DNA of 46,011 bases from Candidatus Yanofskybacteria bacterium RIFCSPHIGHO2_01_FULL_44_24 (GTDB taxonomy: Bacteria; Patescibacteriota; Minisyncoccia; 2-02-FULL-40-12; GWA2-44-9). The stretch is from assembly GCA_001794215.1 (NCBI GenBank), contig MGJK01000003.1, forward strand, positions 1 through 46,011. The letters run 5' to 3'. The position numbers and the translations under genes are program-made. Shown piece after piece: positions 14,650-22,869 of the stretch (position 1 is its first letter; each line of letters opens with the position of its first letter). The notes under the pieces are model-generated. The model was given only the letters and a program-made list of their open reading frames with translations. It was not told where the DNA came from and ran no database searches.

Positions 14650-17600
14650 ATGCTGAAATACTTGAAAAATAAAAAGATCCTGTCGTCGGTGATATTACTG
14701 ACTATTGTTTTGGGATTTTTGCCAATTTCAAACGCTCACGCCCAGGTAGAGCTGCTTGTGGGAGGTATCTCATTTTTGACGTCAGCCCTTACCTCAGGCG
14801 GAGTATTTCCCTCTTTAGCAAGCTGGATTACACAGTTTTTAGTCGAATTTGTTGTCGGTTACTTAGGCAAGCTCTTAGAAGCGACAGCTAAGATATTCAA
14901 TTGGGTCATTTATCTTTCGGCATATCCATCGTCGGGCCATTTAACGGTTGTCCAGGAGAGCTGGAGAATCATAAGAGACTTCACCAATATGTTCTTCATT
15001 GTAATCCTGGTCATCATGGCCTTTGCCACGATATTTGATATCTCCAAATACGATTACAGAAACATCCTCCCTAAGTTTCTTATAGCCGCCGTACTCATAA
15101 ATTTCAGTCTGGTCATCGGCGGGATGATTATAAATTTCAGCCAAGTTTTAAGCAGTACGTTCCTTACTTCGATAGGAGACGCGGCAGCTCAGTTGGGCCA
15201 CAACTTAGTCAAGGGAGTTCCGACAATACAATTCGGCAATACGGCCGTTACCGTTGGCCAAACAACTCAAGCGGTCGTCGGCCAAGGAGCTATTATAGCT
15301 ATATCAACTATAGTTTTAATGGTAATGATGCTCATAAGCATGGGGACGGCGATAATTTTCGCCCTGATAAGAATACCTGTCCTTTGGTTCCTGCTCATTA
15401 TGTCTCCGATAGCCTGGCTGACCGGAATATTGCCCTCGACTCAGCATATAAACCAAAAATGGTGGAAAAACTTCTGGGCCTGGACATTTTTTCTGCCAAT
15501 CTACCTCTTCTTCCTCTACTTCGGAATTTATTTCTTGAATGAGTCGGGCAATACCCTGGGTCAGCTCAACGCTAACTTTAGCGCAGGTGAAATAACGAGT
15601 ATCGGCCTGACGTTCCAAACTATATTCAACTTTGTTTTAGTCGGAATATTTCTTATTGGAGGGGCGGCAATGGCTATGAGTATGTCCATGTTCTCCGGAA
15701 CAAGCGTAGTGAGGGCGGCAAGCTGGTCGCGTAAAGCGGCCGGAGGAATATTAACTCTCGGTCAGGGCGGGGTAATCTCAAGGGCTGCCAAAGAAAGACG
15801 GGAACAATTCCAGAAAGAAGGCTTTAAGGGTACTCCAGTCGACCGCTGGACGGGTGGCATCGCCGGTAAGATTTATGGCGGCAAGGAAGGATCTGAAAGC
15901 AGAGCAGACATATTCCGAAAAGCTTTTGGCGTAACGGGTATAGATGATAAGAGGATAGCCGCCGAAGTAGAGAGCGCCAGGAGAAGAATACTTGCAGAAA
16001 ATCCCGATAGAAATGAGGAAGCCCTGAGAAGAAAGATGAATACCAGCAACAGCAAGGGAGAGAGGATAGCGGCGGCAGAATTACTTCGCGAATTCCATCA
16101 AGAATTAAAGGCACCTGAAATAAAGAAGATATACGAGGACTACGGCGGCGATAAATCAGTATTGGCCAATAAATTCTTGGCGGGCATAAATTACAATAGC
16201 CTCGGCCGCAGCGACCGCGAGTATCTTGAAGGAGATCCTAAAGATCCGACAACCGGCATACAAAACAAGCAGATGAGAGAAAGATTGAGGCAGGTTCAGT
16301 TTAACAACGGCGAGTTCGGAAGCCTTGATGAAGCTACAAAGGCTTTAACCATGTTTACAAATGAGGGTACAAGAGTAACCAATATCGGCAAGCTTAAAAA
16401 TCTGATGGAGGATTCGGGCAAGCAGGAAAGGTTGGCTTTTTATGACAAGTTAGAAGCGCAGGGCGCCAGCAAAGCCGAATTAAGGGCTACGGCTGAATTT
16501 CTGGTTAAAAAAGGTGATTTTGATTCAGCCAGAATTGAGAAAATGGCCGGCACCAGTATCAGTCCCGACGGTAAACCGACAAATAGCATATACGAATCCA
16601 AAGCCGAGCTGGAAAGATTCTTAAATTCCGCCCAAGAAAGTGATCCGAAAACGGCTATCAATGTGAAGCGCAGATTTAAAATGCTCCGAGACGAAAACGG
16701 CGAATTAATTAAAGAGCCTATTACGGATGACGATGTTAAGAAAGCGATTCGCGCCGATATAGAGAATAGAACCACTTCTCAAATATGGAAGATATCAGAG
16801 ACGGAAGATGAGAATGTCAAAGAAGCTATGGTCGAAGAACTTACTCCTGACAGGATAAAGTCTATGATGGACAGTCCTGAATTCAAAGGCAAGAGAGCAG
16901 AGAAATTCAAGGGCATATTTAAGGCAGTATACGGTAAGTATCTAACGGAAGTAGAGAAGAAATTTAACGATTCTGCTGACGAACTTGAGAAAGCTATAAA
17001 GAATGGCAACAAAGAAGACCAGAGAAAGTTTACAACAGAGGCCAGGAATCACCTTAGATCAATGACGGCCCTGAAGAAGAAAATCGATGATAATAAAAAG
17101 GCTGAAGCCTCCACTAAGGAAAGTGCCCAAGCTATCTTCAGTGCTTCCGATGTCCGTCTTAATAGACTTTTGGAGGGCGAATTAGACGAGGTGGACGAGA
17201 GCACTAAGCCGGATGAAGATGAGAGTGATGGCGGACCAGATGATGGAAGTGGGGGCGGCGATGGAGGCGGAGGAAGCGAGCCAACACCAAAACCAAGACC
17301 ACCGAAAGACCGACCTCTAAGCGGAGGAGCCCAGAGAGGATCCAGAACTCTCCCGCCCGGCTTTGGCGGACAATCAAGTTCAACCTGGAGACCTACTCCT
17401 CGACCACCCGCGCCTCCGGCTTCACCATCCGCACCTCCCTCACCCAACAGACCGCCTCCGCCGGCTGGGCCCTCGCCCGCACAGCCACCAAGACCGGCAG
17501 GACCCAACCCTCCGCCAAGGCCAACGCCTCCGCCGAATAACCCTCCGGCCCCAAGCAACGAGGCACCAGAAAGATCAACTTCAGCCCGTCCATCCATTAT

Positions 17601-18066
17601 CCTAAGTCCGAGAGATCAATTTGTGTCTGACCTATCGGAAGAAAAACGCGCAAGGCGCGGGTATTCTGCTTCTCCCCGCGCCCAGACACCGCCTCCGGCA
17701 AAATCACCGGCTCCGATTCCGGCCTCGCCACAACCACCGAAGCCAGAAAGACCTCCGGAATCAGCTAAAAAACCGAGGGACTATGGCCAAATTCTTAAAG
17801 ATGTTGCGAGCAGCCCTGCTTATAAAAAGATAATGGAGGCCAAGAGCTTAGAGTACCTAAAAACTAAAGCTAAAGAATACTTTGAAAGAGAATTCAGCGG
17901 AGAATTAGATAAAGACGGTTATCTTATGAAAAAAGACGGGACGTCATCGAACACAAAACCCAGCCAAAATATAGGTGGCGGCAAAGCGCTTCAGTGGGTT
18001 CTTGACGCCGCTCAAGATGAGCTTAGCAGCAAATACCCAGAAGAGGCTAAAAAATATGGATACTAA
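14650..18066 (+). CDS. VirB6/TrbL-like inner-membrane protein with very long C-terminal tail
   Basis: The first 370 residues form a polytopic membrane domain: a signal-like helix (1-32), about six further hydrophobic helices, and the WW-containing loop QKWWKNFWAW, typical of VirB6/TrbL channel proteins of CPR type IV secretion loci. The remaining 770 residues are unusual. Charged helices run from about 370 to 855 (KERREQFQKEG, many Glu/Lys), an Asp/Gly stretch lies near 855-878, a Pro-rich region spans about 879-1037, and a final helical domain (1045-1138) ends the protein. Extended tails on VirB6 proteins are known in Rickettsia. Here it may reach far into the cytoplasm or across the envelope. 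The gene starts 22 bases after the crystallin gene and its end overlaps the next gene by 11 bases. Confidence 0.82.
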   Translation: MLKYLKNKKILSSVILLTIVLGFLPISNAHAQVELLVGGISFLTSALTSGGVFPSLASWITQFLVEFVVGYLGKLLEATAKIFNWVIYLSAYPSSGHLTVVQESWRIIRDFTNMFFIVILVIMAFATIFDISKYDYRNILPKFLIAAVLINFSLVIGGMIINFSQVLSSTFLTSIGDAAAQLGHNLVKGVPTIQFGNTAVTVGQTTQAVVGQGAIIAISTIVLMVMMLISMGTAIIFALIRIPVLWFLLIMSPIAWLTGILPSTQHINQKWWKNFWAWTFFLPIYLFFLYFGIYFLNESGNTLGQLNANFSAGEITSIGLTFQTIFNFVLVGIFLIGGAAMAMSMSMFSGTSVVRAASWSRKAAGGILTLGQGGVISRAAKERREQFQKEGFKGTPVDRWTGGIAGKIYGGKEGSESRADIFRKAFGVTGIDDKRIAAEVESARRRILAENPDRNEEALRRKMNTSNSKGERIAAAELLREFHQELKAPEIKKIYEDYGGDKSVLANKFLAGINYNSLGRSDREYLEGDPKDPTTGIQNKQMRERLRQVQFNNGEFGSLDEATKALTMFTNEGTRVTNIGKLKNLMEDSGKQERLAFYDKLEAQGASKAELRATAEFLVKKGDFDSARIEKMAGTSISPDGKPTNSIYESKAELERFLNSAQESDPKTAINVKRRFKMLRDENGELIKEPITDDDVKKAIRADIENRTTSQIWKISETEDENVKEAMVEELTPDRIKSMMDSPEFKGKRAEKFKGIFKAVYGKYLTEVEKKFNDSADELEKAIKNGNKEDQRKFTTEARNHLRSMTALKKKIDDNKKAEASTKESAQAIFSASDVRLNRLLEGELDEVDESTKPDEDESDGGPDDGSGGGDGGGGSEPTPKPRPPKDRPLSGGAQRGSRTLPPGFGGQSSSTWRPTPRPPAPPASPSAPPSPNRPPPPAGPSPAQPPRPAGPNPPPRPTPPPNNPPAPSNEAPERSTSARPSIILSPRDQFVSDLSEEKRARRGYSASPRAQTPPPAKSPAPIPASPQPPKPERPPESAKKPRDYGQILKDVASSPAYKKIMEAKSLEYLKTKAKEYFEREFSGELDKDGYLMKKDGTSSNTKPSQNIGGGKALQWVLDAAQDELSSKYPEEAKKYGY

Positions 18067-18937
18067 TACACCACAACTAAACAGTAGACCTACCGGTCAA
18101 CAGGATACTACGACAGAAATGTCTACATATGAATACATCGTTGCTTCTCCTTATTTTGCCTATTATCAAGATGAGACCGAAGAAGAAAAGACCAGATTTA
18201 CAGATGCTTTCTTTGACCTCCCCGTGGCATTAAAGAATTTTCTATCGTCTCCCAAAACAGCTCAATATATCTATACAATGACCGCAGATCATGAAATGGG
18301 GGATATAGAAGCCTCTGTAATTGCTTCGTTGGTCCGAGATGTAATTGTCGGAAAAATTTTTGTTAAAGATTTTCCACTATTGTTGTCTTCGGGACTTAAT
18401 CTTGATCAGCAGAAAGCTTCTTCTATCGCTAATAAGATTGCTTCTGATCTTTTCACTCCGATACTGGAATACATTAAGGCAATCCAGCATCAAAAATTCG
18501 GAGATAAAATTAAATTAGCGAAGCTTGAGTCAAAACCCAAGATAGACACGGAAACTTTCATACGCTCCCAGACGCCTCCTCTGAAAAAAGAAATGCCCGA
18601 ACAACCGGAAAAAGAAGTTACCGTACTCTCGATGCAAGCTCCCGTAGAATCTAAATCTTTTCAGCCCTTGCCCCAAAAAGCTCCTTCTCCTCCTCCGCCG
18701 ATAAGGCAGGCTCTGCCTCAGCAACCGCCCCATCAACCGTCTCCGCCAATACCGGCCACGGCCATCACGCCTCCGAAGCCGTCAGTTACCCAACCGCCTC
18801 CCAATTTACCCCGGCCTGAACCAGTACCCAACTTATCAGCCAGAGCCGACGGGTTAAAACCAGCTCAATCACCCCAGACAGAGCAGAAGGGGAATGTGTT
18901 GGATTTAAGGAGTAAGGAACAAAATCCGAAATCCTAA
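18056..18937 (+). CDS. helical protein with Pro-rich C-terminus, VirB6-linked
   Basis: No family is recognised. The ATG at 18056 (MDTNTPQLNS) overlaps the end of the VirB6-like gene by 11 bases and is preferred over longer in-frame extensions. Residues 25-165 form a compact, mostly helical domain (YEYIVASPYFAYYQDE, then DLPVALKNFLSSPKTA) with no signal peptide, so it is probably cytoplasmic. Residues 200-290 are Pro/Gln-rich, like the tail of the VirB6-like protein, hinting that the two tails act together. The last codons and the stop (NPKS, TAA) come from the edge of a dispersed palindromic element that begins at 18922, so the natural C-terminus may have been altered by that insertion. Confidence 0.65.
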   Translation: MDTNTPQLNSRPTGQQDTTTEMSTYEYIVASPYFAYYQDETEEEKTRFTDAFFDLPVALKNFLSSPKTAQYIYTMTADHEMGDIEASVIASLVRDVIVGKIFVKDFPLLLSSGLNLDQQKASSIANKIASDLFTPILEYIKAIQHQKFGDKIKLAKLESKPKIDTETFIRSQTPPLKKEMPEQPEKEVTVLSMQAPVESKSFQPLPQKAPSPPPPIRQALPQQPPHQPSPPIPATAITPPKPSVTQPPPNLPRPEPVPNLSARADGLKPAQSPQTEQKGNVLDLRSKEQNPKS

Positions 18938-19054
18938 ATACTAAATCCTAAACAAATTCCAATGACCAAAATCCGAATTATCAAAACTGTTTTGAACATT
19001 TGGAAATTTGCATTTTGATATTGTTTAGAGTTTAGATATTAGAATTTAGAAATT
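18922..19054. repeat. dispersed palindromic element R1 (MITE-like)
   Basis: The ends are imperfect inverted repeats of about 30 bases built of 7-bp units (AAATCCT-type on the left, TTTAGAATTT-type on the right), with the perfect core TCAAAAC-T-GTTTTGA at 18981-18995. A second copy, roughly 80% identical by eye, is at 21946-22080. R1 supplies the stop codon of the gene on its left and ends eight bases before the GTG of prgI. Confidence 0.8.
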
Positions 19055-19061
19055 TATTCAA

Positions 19062-19391
19062 GTGCGCTTCCAAGTACCACAATTCATTGAAACAGAAACG
19101 AAAATCGTTGGACCATTTACCATAAAGCAGTTTCTGTGGATGGGCGGAGGAGGGGCGATTCTCACACTGCTTTATATTGCCGCGCCAAGATTGATATTTT
19201 TCATCTTGGGCCTTCCTGTCGCGACAGTTTTTGTCGCCTTCGCTTATATCAAGATAGATAACATCCCCCTCTTTAACTACTTAGCTTATGCCCTTTCTTA
19301 TTTTCTGAATCCTAAAAGATATCTTTTCAGCAAGCAGGATGAACAGGAATTAGGAAATGTGGAGATAATAGAAGAACACAGGCTTCGCTAA
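19062..19391 (+). CDS. prgI: PrgI-family (VirB3-like) membrane protein
   Basis: The 109-residue protein matches the PrgI pattern: FQVPQFIETETKIVGPFTIK, then two membrane helices (about 27-45 and 46-66), the PLFNYLAYALSYFLNPKRYLF segment and a charged tail. PrgI-type proteins are the VirB3 equivalent in Gram-positive and CPR type IV secretion systems and sit next to VirB4, as here. The start codon is GTG at 19062, directly after the repeat R1. No Shine-Dalgarno is seen. Confidence 0.85.
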   Translation: MRFQVPQFIETETKIVGPFTIKQFLWMGGGGAILTLLYIAAPRLIFFILGLPVATVFVAFAYIKIDNIPLFNYLAYALSYFLNPKRYLFSKQDEQELGNVEIIEEHRLR

Positions 19392-19500
19392 ATTCAAAAT
19401 GAAAATATTAAAATGTAAAATTCAGGTTACTTAAAACTTTGTTAGCAAAGTTTTAAGTCTCAATAATTTTAAACTTTGATTTTTAAATTTTAAATTTGCC
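19392..19500. repeat. palindromic AT-rich element R3
   Basis: This spacer is an imperfect palindrome: A-rich AAATTCAAAATGAAAA-type sequence on the left, its complement (TTTTAAATTTTAAATTT-type) on the right, and a perfect core ACTTAAAACTTTG-TTAG-CAAAGTTTTAAGT at 19429-19458. It differs in sequence from R1 and R2 but has the same design and fills the prgI to traC-like gap. Confidence 0.65.
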
Positions 19501-19503
19501 TTT

Positions 19504-20157
19504 ATGGCTGCGCCAAATCAATCTACCCAACAATTAGTCGATATAGCCGAGATAAGGGACAATATCGTCATCCTAAAGGATGGCTCTTTGAGGGCGGTCG
19601 TCGAGGTATCGGCTATAAACTTTGAATTGCGCTCGGAAGATGAGCAGGTGGCCATTCTTCAAAACTTCCAAAGGTTTTTAAATTCAGTGGATTTTTCTCT
19701 CCAGTTGTCAACGATATCAAGACGGCTATTCATCGATACTTATCTAAAATACGTGGAAGAGACGACCAGAACGGTTACCAATGAACTTTTAAGGATCCAG
19801 TCTCAGGAGTATATAAAGTTCGTAAAAGAGCTATCGGCCCTGGCTAATATCATGTCCAAGAAGTTTTATATAGTCGTCCCTTTCTATGCCTTTGAGAATC
19901 CGGCGAAAGCCGGGATCGGAGCGGGACTGAAGAGCATCCTTAAACCTTCAACCGGAGCCAAGAAACTAAGCGAAGAACAGTTTAATATCTACCGAGACCA
20001 AATTCTTCAGAGAGCAGAGCTTGTATACGGAAATTTGGTAGGTTTAGGTCTTAGGACTAAACTGCTCGGGCAAGAAGAGCTAATTAACCTTTTTTATAAC
20101 CTATACAACCCGACAACCGATCAGACTGCTCAAAAAGGCCCGCAAGGAAACGTATAG
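19504..20157 (+). CDS. TraC-like N-terminal VirB4-type component (no ATPase domain)
   Basis: The 217-residue product begins MAAPNQSTQQLVDIAEIRDNI and continues as a mixed alpha/beta domain (VVEVSAINFELRSEDEQVAIL, then SLQLSTISRR) typical of the N-terminal part of VirB4/TraC proteins. There are no Walker motifs. The ATPase part is encoded separately 29 bases downstream. In CPR genomes this two-gene arrangement is frequent, so the split is likely natural and not a frameshift. It is expected to work at the inner membrane with PrgI and VirB4. Confidence 0.75.
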   Translation: MAAPNQSTQQLVDIAEIRDNIVILKDGSLRAVVEVSAINFELRSEDEQVAILQNFQRFLNSVDFSLQLSTISRRLFIDTYLKYVEETTRTVTNELLRIQSQEYIKFVKELSALANIMSKKFYIVVPFYAFENPAKAGIGAGLKSILKPSTGAKKLSEEQFNIYRDQILQRAELVYGNLVGLGLRTKLLGQEELINLFYNLYNPTTDQTAQKGPQGNV

Positions 20158-20186
20158 GTCGACACCGGTATTTCATTTATTATCCG

Positions 20187-21947
20187 ATGGCAACCGACAT
20201 AAAAAACCTGACAGAAAAAAGCTTGGATGCATTCTTTGCTCCATCGGCTTTTAACGTTTCCCCGGGCAATCTCCGGGTGGGCGACCGTTACGCTCGGACC
20301 ATATTTCTGACCACCTACCCCCGCTACCTCCATACCAGCTGGTTTTCTCCGTTAATAAACATAGACCGGTCGATGGATATATCCATCTACATAGTGCCTA
20401 AAAACACCTCGTTAGTTTTGAAACAGCTACGAGACCAGCTGGCCCGGCTTCAAGCCCAGGAGATGGAAGAGTCAGCAGCCGGAAAAGTGAGAAATCCGAT
20501 ACTGGAGACGGCTATCCAGGATATTGAAACGCTGAGGGACCGGCTCCAACAGGGAATTGATCGTTTTTTCGAGCTCGGAGTATACGTCACAATTTACGAG
20601 AACAGCTTGAAGGAACTTGATGAAACAGAATCAAGGCTTAGGGGTATGCTCGAATACCAGCTCATATACTCACGTCCGGCCACCTTCAGGATGGCCGAGG
20701 GATTCTTATCTACTCTTCCGCTGAACAACGATCGTCTTAATGTCAAAACACCCCTGAATACCGAACCGCTTTCATCTCTCTTCCCGTTCGTTTCATTCGA
20801 TCTCACTTCAAATTCGGGAGTTTTATACGGAATCAACACCCACAATAATTCTTTGGTTCTCTTTGACAGATTTCAACTCGAGAATGCCAACTCGGTTGTA
20901 TTCGGCAAATCAGGAGGAGGTAAAAGTTATACCATCAAGCTTGAGATTTTAAGAAGCCTGGTTTTCGATACCCAGGTAATAATTATCGACCCCGAAGACG
21001 AGTATCGCTACTTGGCGGAAACGGTGGGCGGTTCGGCTATAAAAATATCTATCAACTCGCCCCACCATATCAATCCTCTTGATTTACCTACGCCCAAAGA
21101 GGATGAAACGCCGGCGGACGTCTTTAAATCACACTTACTCGATCTGACCGGATTGATGAAACTTTTACTGGGAGAGATGACTCCCGAGGAGGGCTCGATC
21201 CTCGATGAAGCCCTGATAGAAACCTACGCCCTCAAAGACATTAACCCAAATACAGACTTCTCCAAAAGCGCGCCCCCTCTTTTGTCCGATCTCCAAAGCG
21301 TATTAGAGGGTCTGACCGGGGGAGAGTCTTTGGCTATAAGGCTGAGAAAATACACTCATGGGACATTCGCCGGATTTTTGAACAACCCGACAAACGTTTC
21401 TTTGGACAGTTCTCTCCTTGTTTTCAGTATCCGGGATATGGAAGAAGAGCTTCGCCCGATTGCGATGTATTTGATTCTAAATCACGTCTGGACTCAGATA
21501 AGAAGAACGCTACGCAAGAGATTACTGATAGTTGATGAGGCCTGGTGGTTGATGAAATACCAGGCCGGAGCGGATTTTCTTTTCAATATCGCAAAGAGGG
21601 CGAGAAAATATTATCTTGGACTGACTACGATTTCCCAAGACATACCCGATTTCATGGCCAGCCCTCAGGGAAAGGCTATTGTCACAAATTCGTCCATCCA
21701 AATGCTGATGAAACAGTCTCCGGCAGCGATTGAGGTAGTGAAAGAGACGTTCAATCTTACCGACGCGGAAAAGTATTATCTTTTAGAAGCCCGCGTAGGC
21801 TTCGGACTTTTCTTTATAGGCCAGAATCATGTCGGTATCAGAGTAGTAGCTTCCTATGCCGAAGATCAGATCATAACCTCGGATCCACGACAGATTCTCG
21901 AAGTAGAAAAAGCGAAAGAAGAATGGGCAAAGAGCAACAAGGAGTAA
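20187..21947 (+). CDS. virB4: VirB4-type secretion ATPase
   Basis: This is the energising ATPase of the type IV secretion-like apparatus, acting at the cytoplasmic face of the membrane. The 586 residues contain a VirB4 N-terminal half (KSLDAFFAPSAFNVSPGNLRV at the start) with a predicted coiled stretch near 80-140. Walker A is FGKSGGGKSYT near 243-253, followed by IIIDPEDEYR, Walker B LLIVDEAWWLM near 447-457, and TTISQDIPDF with the conserved Gln/Asp sensor region. Length and motifs look intact. The preceding gene supplies the TraC-like N-terminal part. No VirD4, VirB11 or relaxase gene is in the window. The stop is followed immediately by repeat R2. Confidence 0.92.
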   Translation: MATDIKNLTEKSLDAFFAPSAFNVSPGNLRVGDRYARTIFLTTYPRYLHTSWFSPLINIDRSMDISIYIVPKNTSLVLKQLRDQLARLQAQEMEESAAGKVRNPILETAIQDIETLRDRLQQGIDRFFELGVYVTIYENSLKELDETESRLRGMLEYQLIYSRPATFRMAEGFLSTLPLNNDRLNVKTPLNTEPLSSLFPFVSFDLTSNSGVLYGINTHNNSLVLFDRFQLENANSVVFGKSGGGKSYTIKLEILRSLVFDTQVIIIDPEDEYRYLAETVGGSAIKISINSPHHINPLDLPTPKEDETPADVFKSHLLDLTGLMKLLLGEMTPEEGSILDEALIETYALKDINPNTDFSKSAPPLLSDLQSVLEGLTGGESLAIRLRKYTHGTFAGFLNNPTNVSLDSSLLVFSIRDMEEELRPIAMYLILNHVWTQIRRTLRKRLLIVDEAWWLMKYQAGADFLFNIAKRARKYYLGLTTISQDIPDFMASPQGKAIVTNSSIQMLMKQSPAAIEVVKETFNLTDAEKYYLLEARVGFGLFFIGQNHVGIRVVASYAEDQIITSDPRQILEVEKAKEEWAKSNKE

Positions 21948-22080
21948 ATTTCTAATCCCTAAATCCTAATTTCTAAACAAACTCTAATGGCCAAAATCCA
22001 AATCACCAAAACAGTTTTGAAAATTTGGAAATTTGCATTTTAGTATTGTTTAGAGTTTAGGTGTTAGATTTTAGATATTT
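21946..22080. repeat. dispersed palindromic element R2 (MITE-like)
   Basis: It is the second copy of the element at 18922-19054, with the same order of parts: 7-bp units, a CCAAAATCC motif, core CAAAAC-A-GTTTTG at 22007-22019, GGAAATTTGCATTTT, and TTGTTTAGAGTTTAG. It starts at the virB4 stop and ends eight bases before the next start codon, the same placement as R1. Confidence 0.8.
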
Positions 22081-22087
22081 CCCCACC

Positions 22088-22837
22088 GTGGCTCAAAACA
22101 CCCAACAACTAAATGCCGACGGACGGGCCCTGGAAGAAGAGGAGATTTCAGATGAAGAAGAGTTAACGATTGACGCAATCGAAGAAGAGGAATTGGTCGC
22201 TAACCAGCTATCTACAGAAAGAAACCTTTATAATATGGAGAGGGAGGTTAACGACCTTGCGAAAACGGGGAAAAAATTCGGACATCCTTCTTTCTTAAAA
22301 TACGGGATACTCGCTTTATTGGCGGTGTCGGCAGATTTAATAGACGCGGCGGCCTTAACCGGCATAGGCGTGATCGTATCTACGTTCAGCTCTGTGGTTC
22401 TCAATTCTATTATTTTTATAATATTCATAACATCCGGAACAGAGCAGCATAATGCCGGACGGTACGTCAGCCATTCACAGGCAAGAATCCAAGAAATAAT
22501 CGGACAGATAGCAGACCTTGAGCGCAATATCGCTCATCTGGCTCGACGAAGTATGCAAGTTTCGAAATTCTTATTAGGCAAGAAGAGGTTTGCCAGGCTG
22601 GCGACTTCAAAGGCGGCAAAAGGTATAGAGGCAGGAACAAGATGGTTATCGAAGTCTTTGAAATGGGGAGGGCTGGTTGCCGAAACTATTCCGGCTATGG
22701 ACTTGGGATTTCTTCCTCTAACCTGTATTTCTGTTTTATTGAGCTATTTAGATGAGAGGAAAAGCTACAAGAACGCACGAACCGTAGGAGATAGCATCTC
22801 TGAACAATTTACTGAGGCCAGTACAGATTTAGCTTGA
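22088..22837 (+). CDS. polytopic membrane protein with acidic N-terminus, secretion-locus associated
   Basis: No family is recognised. The GTG at 22088 (reads MAQNTQQLNADGR) is chosen because the upstream in-frame extension lies inside repeat R2, and because it resembles the start of the TraC-like protein. Residues 15-45 are strikingly acidic (EEEEISDEEELTIDAIEEEE). Two hydrophobic helices follow (about 76-118), then a basic helical stretch, and a last hydrophobic segment near 205-225 (AMDLGFLPLTCISVLLSYL). It is probably an inner-membrane partner of PrgI/VirB4. Confidence 0.65.
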   Translation: MAQNTQQLNADGRALEEEEISDEEELTIDAIEEEELVANQLSTERNLYNMEREVNDLAKTGKKFGHPSFLKYGILALLAVSADLIDAAALTGIGVIVSTFSSVVLNSIIFIIFITSGTEQHNAGRYVSHSQARIQEIIGQIADLERNIAHLARRSMQVSKFLLGKKRFARLATSKAAKGIEAGTRWLSKSLKWGGLVAETIPAMDLGFLPLTCISVLLSYLDERKSYKNARTVGDSISEQFTEASTDLA

Positions 22838-22848
22838 GAGGGGCCACA

Positions 22849-22857
22849 TGGTATAAT
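22849..22857 (+). promoter_or_regulatory. extended -10 promoter of the beta-propeller gene
   Basis: TGG-TATAAT at 22849-22857. Transcription should start near 22864, about six bases before the preferred ATG at 22870, which again gives an almost leaderless message. Confidence 0.55.
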
Positions 22858-22869
22858 AAAGAAATAACA

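Noticed and set aside
17049..17597. 182-residue minus-strand frame, Gly-rich
   Set aside because: It is the antisense shadow of the Pro-rich tail of the VirB6-like gene; composition follows from the complement of Pro codons.
20140..20190. frameshift splitting virB4
   Set aside because: Both halves have proper starts and stops, and the two-gene layout is known for CPR loci.
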